64,000 nucleotides of DNA from assembly GCF_012641075.1 (NCBI RefSeq), contig NZ_JAAXLJ010000001.1, positions 124,001 to 188,000 on the forward strand, written 5' to 3'. Origin of the DNA: Secundilactobacillus angelensis (GTDB taxonomy: Bacteria; Bacillota; Bacilli; Lactobacillales; Lactobacillaceae). This document shows positions 53,482 through 62,048 of the stretch, piece after piece; position 1 is the first letter of the stretch; every line of letters starts with the position of its first letter. The notes beneath the pieces are model-generated. The model was not told where the DNA came from, made no database searches, and saw only the letters and a program-made list of their open reading frames with translations. The position numbers were made by a program, and so were the translations under genes.

Positions 53482-55516
53482 GGAACAACAGACACGACAG
53501 AAGACGATATTGACTAAATTGGAAGAGTTTTTCCAAGGACGTTATGTACGTAAAGATTTAACTCAACGAATTAAAGAAGGAGCCAATGTTCCAACTTATG
53601 TTCTAGAATTTCTATTAGGCCAGTACGCTAATGGGTCTGATTCAGAAGCGATTGAACATGGGGTTGAAAACGTCAAACGAACTTTAGCGAATAATTATGT
53701 TCGACCGGATGAAGCCGAAAAAATTAAATCAAAAATCCGTGAAAATGGTTCTTATACGGTAATTGATAAATTAACGGTTTATTTAAATACAGCAGAAGAT
53801 CGCTATGAGGCAAGTTTTAGTAACTTAGGAATTGATGGCGTTCCTGTAGATGAACGTTATCCCCAAGACTATGAGCGCTTATTGATTGGTGGTATTTGGT
53901 CCATAGTTCGACTTAGTTACGATCATGAAAGTGAAGATCATTTTCATATAGAAGACCTTACCCCTGTTCAAGTACCGTTTGTTGATATGAAGGAGATTTA
54001 CTCTGGTCGGAGTGAATTCACGACTGATGAGTGGATTGATCTTTTATTACGTTCTATGGGAATGGAGCCAGATGAGTTTGATGATCGTGTTAAATGGTTA
54101 TTAATTTCACGACTGATTCCATTAGTTGAAAATAACTATAATCTTGTGGAATTAGGACCTCGGGGGACGGGGAAATCACACGTATATAAAGAACTATCAC
54201 CCAATTCAATTTTAGTTTCTGGTGGGCAAACTACTGTGGCTAACCTTTTCTATAACATGACGCGTCATGAGGTCGGTTTGGTCGGCATGTGGGATACGGT
54301 TGCTTTTGACGAGGTTGCTGGGATTAATTTTAAAGATCAAGATGGCATCCAGATCATGAAGGATTACATGGCTTCTGGTTCATTTGCTCGCGGAAGAGCT
54401 GAAATTCAAGCAAGTGCAGGAATGGTATTTGTTGGTAATATCAATCAGAGCGTGGATGTTTTATTACGAACTTCTAACTTATTTGAACCATTTCCAGAAG
54501 TAATGGGAACCGATACTGCTTTTTTGGACCGAATTCACAACTATTTACCAGGCTGGGAAATTCCAAAGTATAAACCAGCTTTCTTTACGAGTGGTTTTGG
54601 CTTTATTACTGATTATCTTGCAGAAGTGATGCGAGAGTTGCGTAAGATCTCTTACGGAGATGCTTTTGATGAATACTTCTCACTGGGCTCTCAGTTGAAT
54701 CAGCGTGATACAATTGCCGTTCGTAAGACTGTTTCTGGGATGATCAAGTTATTGTATCCTAATGGTGAATTTTCTAAAGAAGACGTGGCCCAGGTACTTA
54801 CATTTGCTTTAGAAATGAGACGACGGGTTAAGGAACAACTTAAGAAAATTGGTGGCATGGAATTTTATGATGTCAACTTTTCCTATATTGATCGAGAAAC
54901 TCAAATCGAAACCTATGTGGGTGTTCCGGAGCAAAGTTCCGCAACACTAATTCCAATGGGAACTGAAAAGCCAGGCTTTGTTTATGTCATTGGGCACGAT
55001 TCCGATGAGAGATTAGGCTTATTCAAGTTAGAGTCTCAAGTAATGTCTGGTAACGGTAAGCTTGAAAAAACGGGGATTGGTAATCAGCGTGAAGCTCGTG
55101 AGTCTATGGATGCCGGCATGAGATTGTTACTGACCAATTTCCGTAAAATTGATCAACGTATTGCGCCTAAGCGACATAATTTTGTTTTGAATGTCAGCAA
55201 CCTTAATGGAACAGACACAACGAGCCATTTAGCCCTAGCTAGTTATATTGCACTTGCTTCAATTGGTGTTAGCAGGCCAACCCTCGATAGTTTAGTTGTT
55301 ATTGGTGATATCACAATTAGTGGCGAACCTAGAATGGTTGATGACTTGGCTGATACGCTACAAGTTGCTAAAGAGAGTGGTGCTAAAAACGTTCTTTTGC
55401 CAATTTCGGTTGTTGAGAAGCTTTCAGAAGTGCCTTCTGAAGTTGTAGCTACCTTTAACTTGATCTTTTACTCTTCAGCTGATGATGCAGTATATAAGGC
55501 ACTGGGAGTTAACTAA
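53471..55516 (+). CDS. brxL: BREX Lon-like protein BrxL
   Basis: The start chosen is TTG 53471, which lies seven bases after GGAGGAGG; an in-frame TTG at 53453 precedes that site. The 681 residues have an N-terminal DNA-binding part, an AAA+ domain with Walker A GPRGTGKSH (about 229-237) and Walker B TVAFDEVAG (about 277), and a C-terminal Lon-like domain (SHLALASYIALASIG, then GDITISGEPRMVDDL). The lysine of the Lon dyad is not evident. BrxL forms rings on DNA and is needed for phage exclusion. Last core BREX gene here. Confidence 0.92.
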   Translation: MTSEEQQTRQKTILTKLEEFFQGRYVRKDLTQRIKEGANVPTYVLEFLLGQYANGSDSEAIEHGVENVKRTLANNYVRPDEAEKIKSKIRENGSYTVIDKLTVYLNTAEDRYEASFSNLGIDGVPVDERYPQDYERLLIGGIWSIVRLSYDHESEDHFHIEDLTPVQVPFVDMKEIYSGRSEFTTDEWIDLLLRSMGMEPDEFDDRVKWLLISRLIPLVENNYNLVELGPRGTGKSHVYKELSPNSILVSGGQTTVANLFYNMTRHEVGLVGMWDTVAFDEVAGINFKDQDGIQIMKDYMASGSFARGRAEIQASAGMVFVGNINQSVDVLLRTSNLFEPFPEVMGTDTAFLDRIHNYLPGWEIPKYKPAFFTSGFGFITDYLAEVMRELRKISYGDAFDEYFSLGSQLNQRDTIAVRKTVSGMIKLLYPNGEFSKEDVAQVLTFALEMRRRVKEQLKKIGGMEFYDVNFSYIDRETQIETYVGVPEQSSATLIPMGTEKPGFVYVIGHDSDERLGLFKLESQVMSGNGKLEKTGIGNQREARESMDAGMRLLLTNFRKIDQRIAPKRHNFVLNVSNLNGTDTTSHLALASYIALASIGVSRPTLDSLVVIGDITISGEPRMVDDLADTLQVAKESGAKNVLLPISVVEKLSEVPSEVVATFNLIFYSSADDAVYKALGVN

Positions 55517-55568
55517 AGGGTCTCTAGGGCTTTGATTTCAAAACTGTCTAACCAAGGAGAAATGTGTA

Positions 55569-57644
55569 ATGGACGGAAATATTCAATATACTGCTCAGTA
55601 TCTACAGGGTGGCACAAAATTTATTATTCCAGTTTATCAACGTAATTATGACTGGACAATTGATAACTGTCGTAGATTATGGAATGATTTCGTAAAGATC
55701 AAATCAGAAAATCGGCCAACTCATTTCTTCGGAAGTATTGTGGTTAAACCAGCAGATCTTGCTCAGGAAACTATTATTATTGATGGCCAACAAAGAATTA
55801 CGACGGTTTCACTATTGATACTAGCTATCGCGAACTGGATGAGCGCTAATAATAAGACCGATGAAAGATTTAAGCCAGATAAAATAAAAGAACAGTTTCT
55901 TATTGCACCATTTTCCAGCGATAAAAATCCTCAAAAGCTAGTACCAATCAAGCGTGATGCTCAAGCTTATTATGCATTATTTTCAAGTCCGAAAAATTAT
56001 GTTCAAGGATCGAATATTACCAATAATTATCAATTCTTTTATGACGAGTTAGATCATTTGAAAATTCCGATAGATGATTTAATGCGTAGCATCAGTGGAC
56101 TGCAAATAATGGTGGTGAATTTAAATTCTCCAGATGATGATGCCCAACTGATCTTTGAAAGTCTTAATTCGACAGGCCTAGGATTAACTGATGCCGATAA
56201 GATTCGAAATTTTTTGTTGATGCGCCATAGTGTACCAGATCAGGGGAAAATATTTCAAGATTACTGGGAACCGATTGAAAAGTTTACAGATTTAAGGGTT
56301 ACTAGTTTCTTTCGTGATTATTTAACAATTAAAAATTCTAAAACACCGATTAATAAGGCTATTTACGAAACCTTTAAAGAATATTTCAATATCAAAGTGG
56401 CTGATAAATGGGCTTTTTTTGAGGACCTTCTGCTATTTGCTCAAGGATTCTATCAAATTAGTAATGCTGCTACGGACCTGCCGATGGCGAACCGTATACT
56501 AAAGCGGCTGAATTATCTAGACGTGACAGTTCAACGTTCCTTTTTAATTGCTATGCTGGTGGCACATGCTCAAGAGAAAATATCTGATTCTGATTTTATT
56601 GATACGTTAAAGATCACTGAAAATTTTCTTGCCCGTCGAATGATTGCCGAGGTACCTTCAAATGGTCTGAATAAAATATTTGCTACTCTTTATAGCGAAA
56701 CAATGCGATATCATGAAAATCAAGATATTGGCTTGAAAGAGATACTCATCTATTTGTTGAATGCAAGAAGTGGGTCGGGCAGATATCCACACAATGAAGA
56801 AATTATTAATAGTTTGAAGTCACGGGATATGTATAATATTAATCACTATTTTAGAACGTATTTCTTTGAGCGCTTGGAGAATGGTGATACACATGAACCT
56901 CTAAACGTGTATAAGGGTATTGAAGAACGTCAGTACAGCGTGGAACATATTATGCCACAAAAATTAAATCAATCTTGGAAGAAAGATTTAGGAGAACAGG
57001 CTGACGACGTTCATACAAAGTGGTTACACAATCTGGGAAATCTAACACTTACTGGTTATAATTCCGAGTACAGCAACCGACAGTTTTCGGAGAAAAAGTT
57101 AATGCCTGGAGGATTTAATCAAAGCCATTTTGTTAACTTAAATTACCTACCTGCGCGTTCAGAAAAGTGGACGGAAAATGAAATTCAACAAAGATTAAGT
57201 CAATTGATAAAGCTCTCCCTTGAAAGATGGCCTGAGATGCACTCTGAGTTTGTGCCAACATCTGCTGACAAAGAGATGCAGCCATTTGATGGAATCAATC
57301 ATTTTGTTGGTTATAAATTAATGGGGTACAGTTTTCTCGACGATGACTATGTTGCAGAGCGGCGGTGGAAAAACTTCTACCTCCAGATAGTAAGAAAATT
57401 GTACGATATCAATTCAACAATTCTCATTGATTTAGTGAACCAGAGTGGTACAGCAGGCTTGGCTGCCCAGTTCAGTGACATAGATGGTGATAACTATGAT
57501 CAAGTAGCACCAGGTATTTACCTAAATACTCATGTTGGAAACTGGGATAAAATGCAAGAAATCAAAAACTTGTTTGATAAATACGAAATACATTATGACG
57601 AGCTTTTGTTGCAAGCTAAACAGATAAAACTAGATGAGAAATAA
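55569..57644 (+). CDS. GmrSD-like DUF262/DUF1524 nuclease
   Basis: Single-chain protein of 691 residues with a ParB-like DUF262 domain (residues 14-220; motifs IPVYQRNYDW, HFFGSIVV and IIDGQQR at about 71-77) and an HNH-type DUF1524 domain (YSVEHIMPQKL near 455-465, then HNLGNLTLTGYNSEYSN near 487). This is the GmrSD layout of type IV restriction enzymes that cut glucosylated or otherwise modified cytosine. A further C-terminal region of about 110 residues was not recognised. It starts 53 bases after brxL behind AAGGAG, so it is probably co-expressed, like BrxU in other BREX islands. Confidence 0.88.
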   Translation: MDGNIQYTAQYLQGGTKFIIPVYQRNYDWTIDNCRRLWNDFVKIKSENRPTHFFGSIVVKPADLAQETIIIDGQQRITTVSLLILAIANWMSANNKTDERFKPDKIKEQFLIAPFSSDKNPQKLVPIKRDAQAYYALFSSPKNYVQGSNITNNYQFFYDELDHLKIPIDDLMRSISGLQIMVVNLNSPDDDAQLIFESLNSTGLGLTDADKIRNFLLMRHSVPDQGKIFQDYWEPIEKFTDLRVTSFFRDYLTIKNSKTPINKAIYETFKEYFNIKVADKWAFFEDLLLFAQGFYQISNAATDLPMANRILKRLNYLDVTVQRSFLIAMLVAHAQEKISDSDFIDTLKITENFLARRMIAEVPSNGLNKIFATLYSETMRYHENQDIGLKEILIYLLNARSGSGRYPHNEEIINSLKSRDMYNINHYFRTYFFERLENGDTHEPLNVYKGIEERQYSVEHIMPQKLNQSWKKDLGEQADDVHTKWLHNLGNLTLTGYNSEYSNRQFSEKKLMPGGFNQSHFVNLNYLPARSEKWTENEIQQRLSQLIKLSLERWPEMHSEFVPTSADKEMQPFDGINHFVGYKLMGYSFLDDDYVAERRWKNFYLQIVRKLYDINSTILIDLVNQSGTAGLAAQFSDIDGDNYDQVAPGIYLNTHVGNWDKMQEIKNLFDKYEIHYDELLLQAKQIKLDEK

Positions 57645-57647
57645 TTC

Positions 57648-58157
57648 AAACTCCATTTCACAGGGGATGGGGTAACGATTGCTGGTGGCCAATCACCACA
57701 ATCTGAATTTGATCAACACCTGATTGCTAAGCGACAAACTGACGTCAACTTTAGCACCAGTGTTTCAGTCAAGTTTGATCCTAAGAACTATATGCAGCTG
57801 GCTGGACTAGGCCTGTACCTGGACATTGATAACTATGCCTTTTTGGCAATCAGCTATGATGAAAAAGTTGGTCGGTCAATCACTTTACTTAAGGCGGAAA
57901 AGAGTGAATTTAGTATCTTAACTTCGCCAATCGCCGTTAAGAGTGAAGCTGTAACCCTAAAGGCTGATGTTACCGGCATCACGGGGACTTTCTCCTTCAT
58001 CGATGGCAATCACGAAGTCGAAATCAACCCGAAGCTAGACCTGAGTTTCTTATCAGGTGGTTTCACAGGTAACTTCATTGCCCTTGATACGATTGATATG
58101 GGACAGTATAATCGCGCTAAGGCAACGTTTAATTCGTTTGATTATCAACCAAAATAG
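57648..58157 (+). pseudogene. C-terminal remnant of GH43 beta-xylosidase
   Basis: In one frame from 57648 the sequence reads FKLHFTGDGVTIAGG, then SEFDQHLIAKRQTDVNF, LGLYLDIDNYAFLAIS and so on to YQPK before the stop at 58157. This is the C-terminal beta-sandwich (concanavalin-like) domain of family 43 xylosidases, which carry the FDQxLVARRQ signature. The catalytic five-bladed propeller is absent, and the fragment starts right behind the stop of the DUF262 gene. It marks the right edge of the inserted defence island. A reading frame from ATG 57792 is not a real start. Confidence 0.75.
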
Positions 58158-58231
58158 TTTTTAACACGACCTTCGTGACACTCTTCTTAAGATCGAGAGC
58201 ATCACAATTTAATAACCTAAACTGACATAAT

Positions 58232-58263
58232 AACGCCCGCAGTTGATCACTGCGGACGTTTTT
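58232..58263 (+). terminator. Terminator after GH43 remnant
   Basis: AACGCCCGCAGT / ACTGCGGACGTTTTT hairpin. Confidence 0.85.
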
Positions 58264-58301
58264 ATTTATCATCAAAATATAATTAAATTTTAATTTTTCT
58301 A

Positions 58302-58329
58302 TTGACACGGTTCTTGCCATGGTTAATAA
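58302..58329 (+). promoter_or_regulatory. Promoter of second methionine T-box operon
   Basis: TTGACA (58302-58307), 16 bases, TAATAA (58324-58329). Confidence 0.6.
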
Positions 58330-58335
58330 TAACAA

Positions 58336-58632
58336 CAAGTTGAACAACAGAAAAAGCTTGAGGATGAGTAAGCTTATTTTGTCAGTTTTAGAGAGTCACT
58401 GTGTTGGTGAAAGGTGATACTGGCATTGAGCTGAAGATGGTCTGAATAATGTTGATTTGGTAAGCTTTTGTGAACCAAATTCGGGTGCGCCCGTTATAGC
58501 GGTAGGATATCTGACACTTGTCATGTATCTGAAGAGTCATAAATGAGTATTTATGAAATTAAGGTGGTACCGCGAAAGAGCGCTTTCGTCCTTTTTCTAC
58601 AACAGTAGATTAAGACGAAGGCGCTCTTTTCG
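58336..58632 (+). ncRNA. T-box riboswitch, methionine specifier (second)
   Basis: AGAGAGTCACT and GTTGGTGAAAGGTGA in stem I, specifier region GCTGAAGATGG giving ATG, aligning with the met operon leader. The T-box is AAGGTGGTACCGCG (58561-58574). The terminator AAGAGCGCTTTCGTC pairs with GACGAAGGCGCTCTT and ends in a T run. It controls the hydroxyacid dehydrogenase and transporter genes that follow. Confidence 0.88.
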
Positions 58633-58654
58633 TCTGTTAGGAGTGAATCGCAGA

Positions 58655-59656
58655 ATGACCAAAATTTTAACGTATCACGTACGGGAAGATGAACAGCCGT
58701 TCATAGATGAATGGGCAACTAAGCATCAGATCCAGGTAGATAGCGTACCTGACGAGTTGCATGATGACACGGTTGATTGGGCGGAAGGATATGATGGCAT
58801 TAATTATAAGCAACGAAAAACACTCTCTGATGAACCAGAGCTTTACAAGAAGTTAAGCAGCTTTGGTTTGAAACAATTGGCTGTTCGTTCCGCTGGGATC
58901 GATACCGTCAATTTAAAATGGGCAACCCAAAATGGCCTCCGAGTCACAAACGTCCCGTCGTATTCTCCAGAAGCCGTTGCTGAGCTTGCATTGACCCAAT
59001 CACTACAGCTGATTCGCCATATTCCACAATTCAATGAGCGTTTGAGTCATAACGATTACGTTGTTCTTGGATTACGTTCACGTGAATTGACGGAGTTAAC
59101 CGTTGGTATTATTGGCGTTGGCCGGATTGGTGGCACGTTGGCGCGACTATTCCACGCTCTGGGTGCAACCGTGATTGGTAATGACATTCGTGGACCAAGA
59201 GAGGATTTACGTGGCATCCTAACCTACGTCAGCAAGGAGGAATTGTACCAACGAGCTGATATCATCTCCGTCCATGTTTGGGGCAGTGCGGATAATCGCC
59301 ACCTGATTGGTGAAAAGCAGTTTACACAGTTCAAACCAACCGCATACTTCATTAACGATTCTCGGGGCCCAGTGGTGGATACGCAGGCACTGATTGAAGC
59401 TTTGAATTGCCAAGAGCTGGCTGGTGCAGCACTAGATGTGGTCGAGGATGAAACCCAGATCTTCAATTTACGTTTTGACCATGAAACACCGGTGCCACAT
59501 TATAATCGACTTCGCCAACTTGATAACGTTCTATTGACACCGCACATTGGCTTTTTTACCGATCACGCGGTCAAAAACATGGTGATGCAGTCATTGGACG
59601 ATACGTTAGCTGTTATTTCCGGTGGTCACAGTGCACATGAAGTCAGTCTTAACTAG
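58655..59656 (+). CDS. D-2-hydroxyacid dehydrogenase
   Basis: NAD-dependent enzyme of the D-lactate / D-2-hydroxyisocaproate dehydrogenase family, 333 residues from ATG 58655 after TAGGAG; a longer open frame reaches into the T-box and is not used. The nucleotide motif is GVGRIGGTLARLF (about 149-161). The catalytic residues are R in RSAGIDTV, E in VVEDET and H in LTPHIGF. The NAR segment is changed to NDSRGPVVD. The methionine T-box suggests 2-keto or 2-hydroxy-4-methylthiobutyrate as substrate, but this is inference. Confidence 0.88.
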   Translation: MTKILTYHVREDEQPFIDEWATKHQIQVDSVPDELHDDTVDWAEGYDGINYKQRKTLSDEPELYKKLSSFGLKQLAVRSAGIDTVNLKWATQNGLRVTNVPSYSPEAVAELALTQSLQLIRHIPQFNERLSHNDYVVLGLRSRELTELTVGIIGVGRIGGTLARLFHALGATVIGNDIRGPREDLRGILTYVSKEELYQRADIISVHVWGSADNRHLIGEKQFTQFKPTAYFINDSRGPVVDTQALIEALNCQELAGAALDVVEDETQIFNLRFDHETPVPHYNRLRQLDNVLLTPHIGFFTDHAVKNMVMQSLDDTLAVISGGHSAHEVSLN

Positions 59657-59679
59657 CAGATGAAAAGGGGTATTCAATT

Positions 59680-60480
59680 ATGAAAAAACATCGTTATGGA
59701 TTATGGATTACAGTCATTGTCGTTATTATTGCAATCATTGGTGGCGCCTTCTGGGCAAATGGTCGGAAGAAGGCCAGTTCTTCAACCAAACCAACAATCA
59801 ACATTGCCACGGCAGGAACTATTTTTCCAAATGCCTACCGTCAAAATCACAAACTGGTTGGGTATGACGTCGATGTTGCAAAAGCTGTTGCAAAGGCAGA
59901 AGGCTATAAGACTAAGTTCACTGTTACCGACTTTGATGGGATTTTTGGACAGGTCGACAGTGGTCGTGTAGATACTGTTGCCAATGACATTGGCGCTACC
60001 CAAGAGCGAAAGCAAAAGTATATTTTCACCACGCCATACAACAATGAAACAACGAATATCGCTGCCAAGAAGGGAACGAGTTACCAGAATCTCAAAGACT
60101 TTGAAGGCAAGACTGTTGCAACAAGTGGTGCTGGTAATAACTTCATTACCACGTTAAAGAAGTATGATCCAAAAATCAAAATCAAGGTTTACGAGACTCG
60201 GGACCAAGCAACTCAGGCTCTCATCACTGGTCGCGTTGACGGCTTACTATACTCACGAGCTACTTTGAGCGCCATTATCAAAAAGCAAAACTTGAACTGG
60301 CACGTTGTGAAGGATAGTGCAGGACAAGCATTAGTCGCCTACCCGTTTAAGAACGATACTCACGGTAAAAAACTACGCAAAGTCTTCAACAAAGGACTTG
60401 CCAAGATTACTAAAGATGGTACTTTGAACAAAATTTCGACTAAGTACTTCGGTTACAACATTACTAGCCAAATCAAATAA
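59680..60480 (+). CDS. Polar amino acid ABC transporter binding protein
   Basis: Extracellular solute-binding protein family 3, 266 residues. The N-terminal helix (residues 8-26) has no lipobox cysteine, so it is held by an uncleaved helix. Family marks: GYDVDVAKAVAKAEG, FDGIFGQVDSGRVDTVANDIGAT (key D, G, R, D), and the hinge EGKTVATSGAGNNF. The closest pattern is cystine/glutamine-type binding proteins such as TcyA. The methionine T-box upstream implies a sulfur amino acid or a methionine derivative. The permease and ATPase follow directly. Confidence 0.88.
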   Translation: MKKHRYGLWITVIVVIIAIIGGAFWANGRKKASSSTKPTINIATAGTIFPNAYRQNHKLVGYDVDVAKAVAKAEGYKTKFTVTDFDGIFGQVDSGRVDTVANDIGATQERKQKYIFTTPYNNETTNIAAKKGTSYQNLKDFEGKTVATSGAGNNFITTLKKYDPKIKIKVYETRDQATQALITGRVDGLLYSRATLSAIIKKQNLNWHVVKDSAGQALVAYPFKNDTHGKKLRKVFNKGLAKITKDGTLNKISTKYFGYNITSQIK

Positions 60481-60495
60481 GGAGGCTGATGAAAA

Positions 60496-61215
60496 ATGAC
60501 GTTTAGTTGGACGTATTTTATCGGTTTATTTCCACAGTTAATTAAGTACATTCCGTTGAGTTTATTTATGGCGGTTGTTGCAATGCTGATTGCAGTGATA
60601 GTCGGCGGTTTATTAACTTTAGTACAACTGTACGCGGCTAAGCCATTTCAATTACTGGTGAAGCTTTACGTCTCATTTTTCCGAGGAGTTCCAACATTGG
60701 TACTGCTCTTCATTGTTTATTATGGCTTACCAGAAATTTCGCCAACGTTTAAGGGTATTTCGGCTTTAACCGCAGCAATCGCGGGACTTGGTGTTAAGCA
60801 GTCAGCTTACTTGATTGAAATTTTCCGTGCCGGTATCACTTCTGTAGATGAAGGACAGATTGAAGCTGGTGAAACGTTAAATTTCAGTTTCACGCGAATT
60901 TTCCTCAGCATTATCTTGCCACAGGCAGCGTTGAATGCCTTGCCGGCCACGGGTAATACCTTTGTTTCTTTGTTAAAAGAGACTTCGTTAGCCTTCACTT
61001 TAGGAGTGACCGAAATCTTTGCGGATGGGAAATTACTTGCTAGTGCTTCGTTGCGTTTTTTTGAAGTCTACGTTGCAGTTGGTCTGATTTATTGGGTCAT
61101 GATCATTATATATACCTGGGCTCAAAAATATGTAGAGGACTTACTCAGTAAACCTTATAGGAGGGTGGTTGCCAATGTCGTTGATTCAGATCAGCAATCT
61201 AGCAGTGCAATTTAG
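60496..61215 (+). CDS. Polar amino acid ABC transporter permease
   Basis: HisM/GlnP-type permease, 239 residues, with five helices. The FFRGVPTLVLLFIVYYGLPE segment (key RG-P) and the EAA loop EAGETLNFSFTRIFLSIILPQA are clear. It starts 15 bases after the binding-protein stop, behind AAGGAGG, and overlaps the ATPase gene by 41 bases. With those two it forms a complete importer for a polar or sulfur amino acid. Confidence 0.92.
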   Translation: MTFSWTYFIGLFPQLIKYIPLSLFMAVVAMLIAVIVGGLLTLVQLYAAKPFQLLVKLYVSFFRGVPTLVLLFIVYYGLPEISPTFKGISALTAAIAGLGVKQSAYLIEIFRAGITSVDEGQIEAGETLNFSFTRIFLSIILPQAALNALPATGNTFVSLLKETSLAFTLGVTEIFADGKLLASASLRFFEVYVAVGLIYWVMIIIYTWAQKYVEDLLSKPYRRVVANVVDSDQQSSSAI

Positions 61216-61996
61216 CCAACACAAAGTTTTGAAAAATATTGATTTAACCTTTGAAGAAGGTAGTGTAACAGCTATTGTGGGACCATCTGGTTCTGGTAAA
61301 ACCACCTTACTTCGAACCCTGAATCTGCTGCAGTCACCATCTGAGGGGACAGTGACAGTGGCGGGGATAACAGTTGATGCCAAACATATCAGCAAAGCCG
61401 ATGTGCATAAGATTCGCAGTCAGTCGACGATGGTCTTTCAGCAGTTTAATTTGTTCAAAAATTTAACGGCACTGGAAAACGTTATGTCACCACTGATTTA
61501 CAACAAGTTGGCTGGATTTGATGAGGCAAAAGCAATTGCACTGAAAGTTCTCAGCGATTTTGGATTGGAATCAATCGCTGATCAATACCCGGTAACACTG
61601 TCCGGTGGGCAATCTCAACGGGTATCGATTGCAAGGGCAATCGTTGCCAAGCCTAAGGTGGTCCTGTTTGACGAACCAACGTCAGCATTGGATCCAGAAA
61701 TGGTGTCAGATGTTCTAACGACCATTGCCCAGCTGGCACAACAGCATATCACTATGGTGATTGTGACCCATGAAATTGAATTTGCACGCCAAATTGCCAA
61801 CAACGCTATTTTTGTTGAGAACGGTGAAGTTATAGCACAGGGCCCAGCTAACAAGATCTTATCCACCAAGGGAACTGGTCGGATAGCAGATTTTGTTAAT
61901 TCGTTGGAAAACCGTGTCATTTCGACACCACAGCAAACCAATACTAGTGAAGTGGTCACACCTCGTTTTAGACTATTGCAAAGTGGTGCGAATTAG
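61175..61996 (+). CDS. Polar amino acid ABC transporter ATPase
   Basis: ATP-binding subunit of the importer, about 273 residues. ATG 61175 lies six bases after GGAGGGTGG and is preferred to an in-frame TTG at 61169. Walker A GPSGSGKTT, signature LSGGQSQR, Walker B VVLFDEPTSALDP, H-loop VTHE. The family is GlnQ/TcyN-like. The last 30 residues are a low-complexity extension (TPQQTNTSEVV). It overlaps the permease gene, which shows coupled translation. Confidence 0.92.
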   Translation: MSLIQISNLAVQFSQHKVLKNIDLTFEEGSVTAIVGPSGSGKTTLLRTLNLLQSPSEGTVTVAGITVDAKHISKADVHKIRSQSTMVFQQFNLFKNLTALENVMSPLIYNKLAGFDEAKAIALKVLSDFGLESIADQYPVTLSGGQSQRVSIARAIVAKPKVVLFDEPTSALDPEMVSDVLTTIAQLAQQHITMVIVTHEIEFARQIANNAIFVENGEVIAQGPANKILSTKGTGRIADFVNSLENRVISTPQQTNTSEVVTPRFRLLQSGAN

Positions 61997-62048
61997 GGCT
62001 TAGAGTGGAGTGAATTTGTACAATAGATTAGTGTGAGGAGGTTTATAA

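Noticed and set aside
58553-58654. N-terminal extension of the hydroxyacid dehydrogenase
   Set aside because: The extension translates the T-box and terminator hairpin; ATG 58655 has a proper ribosome site.
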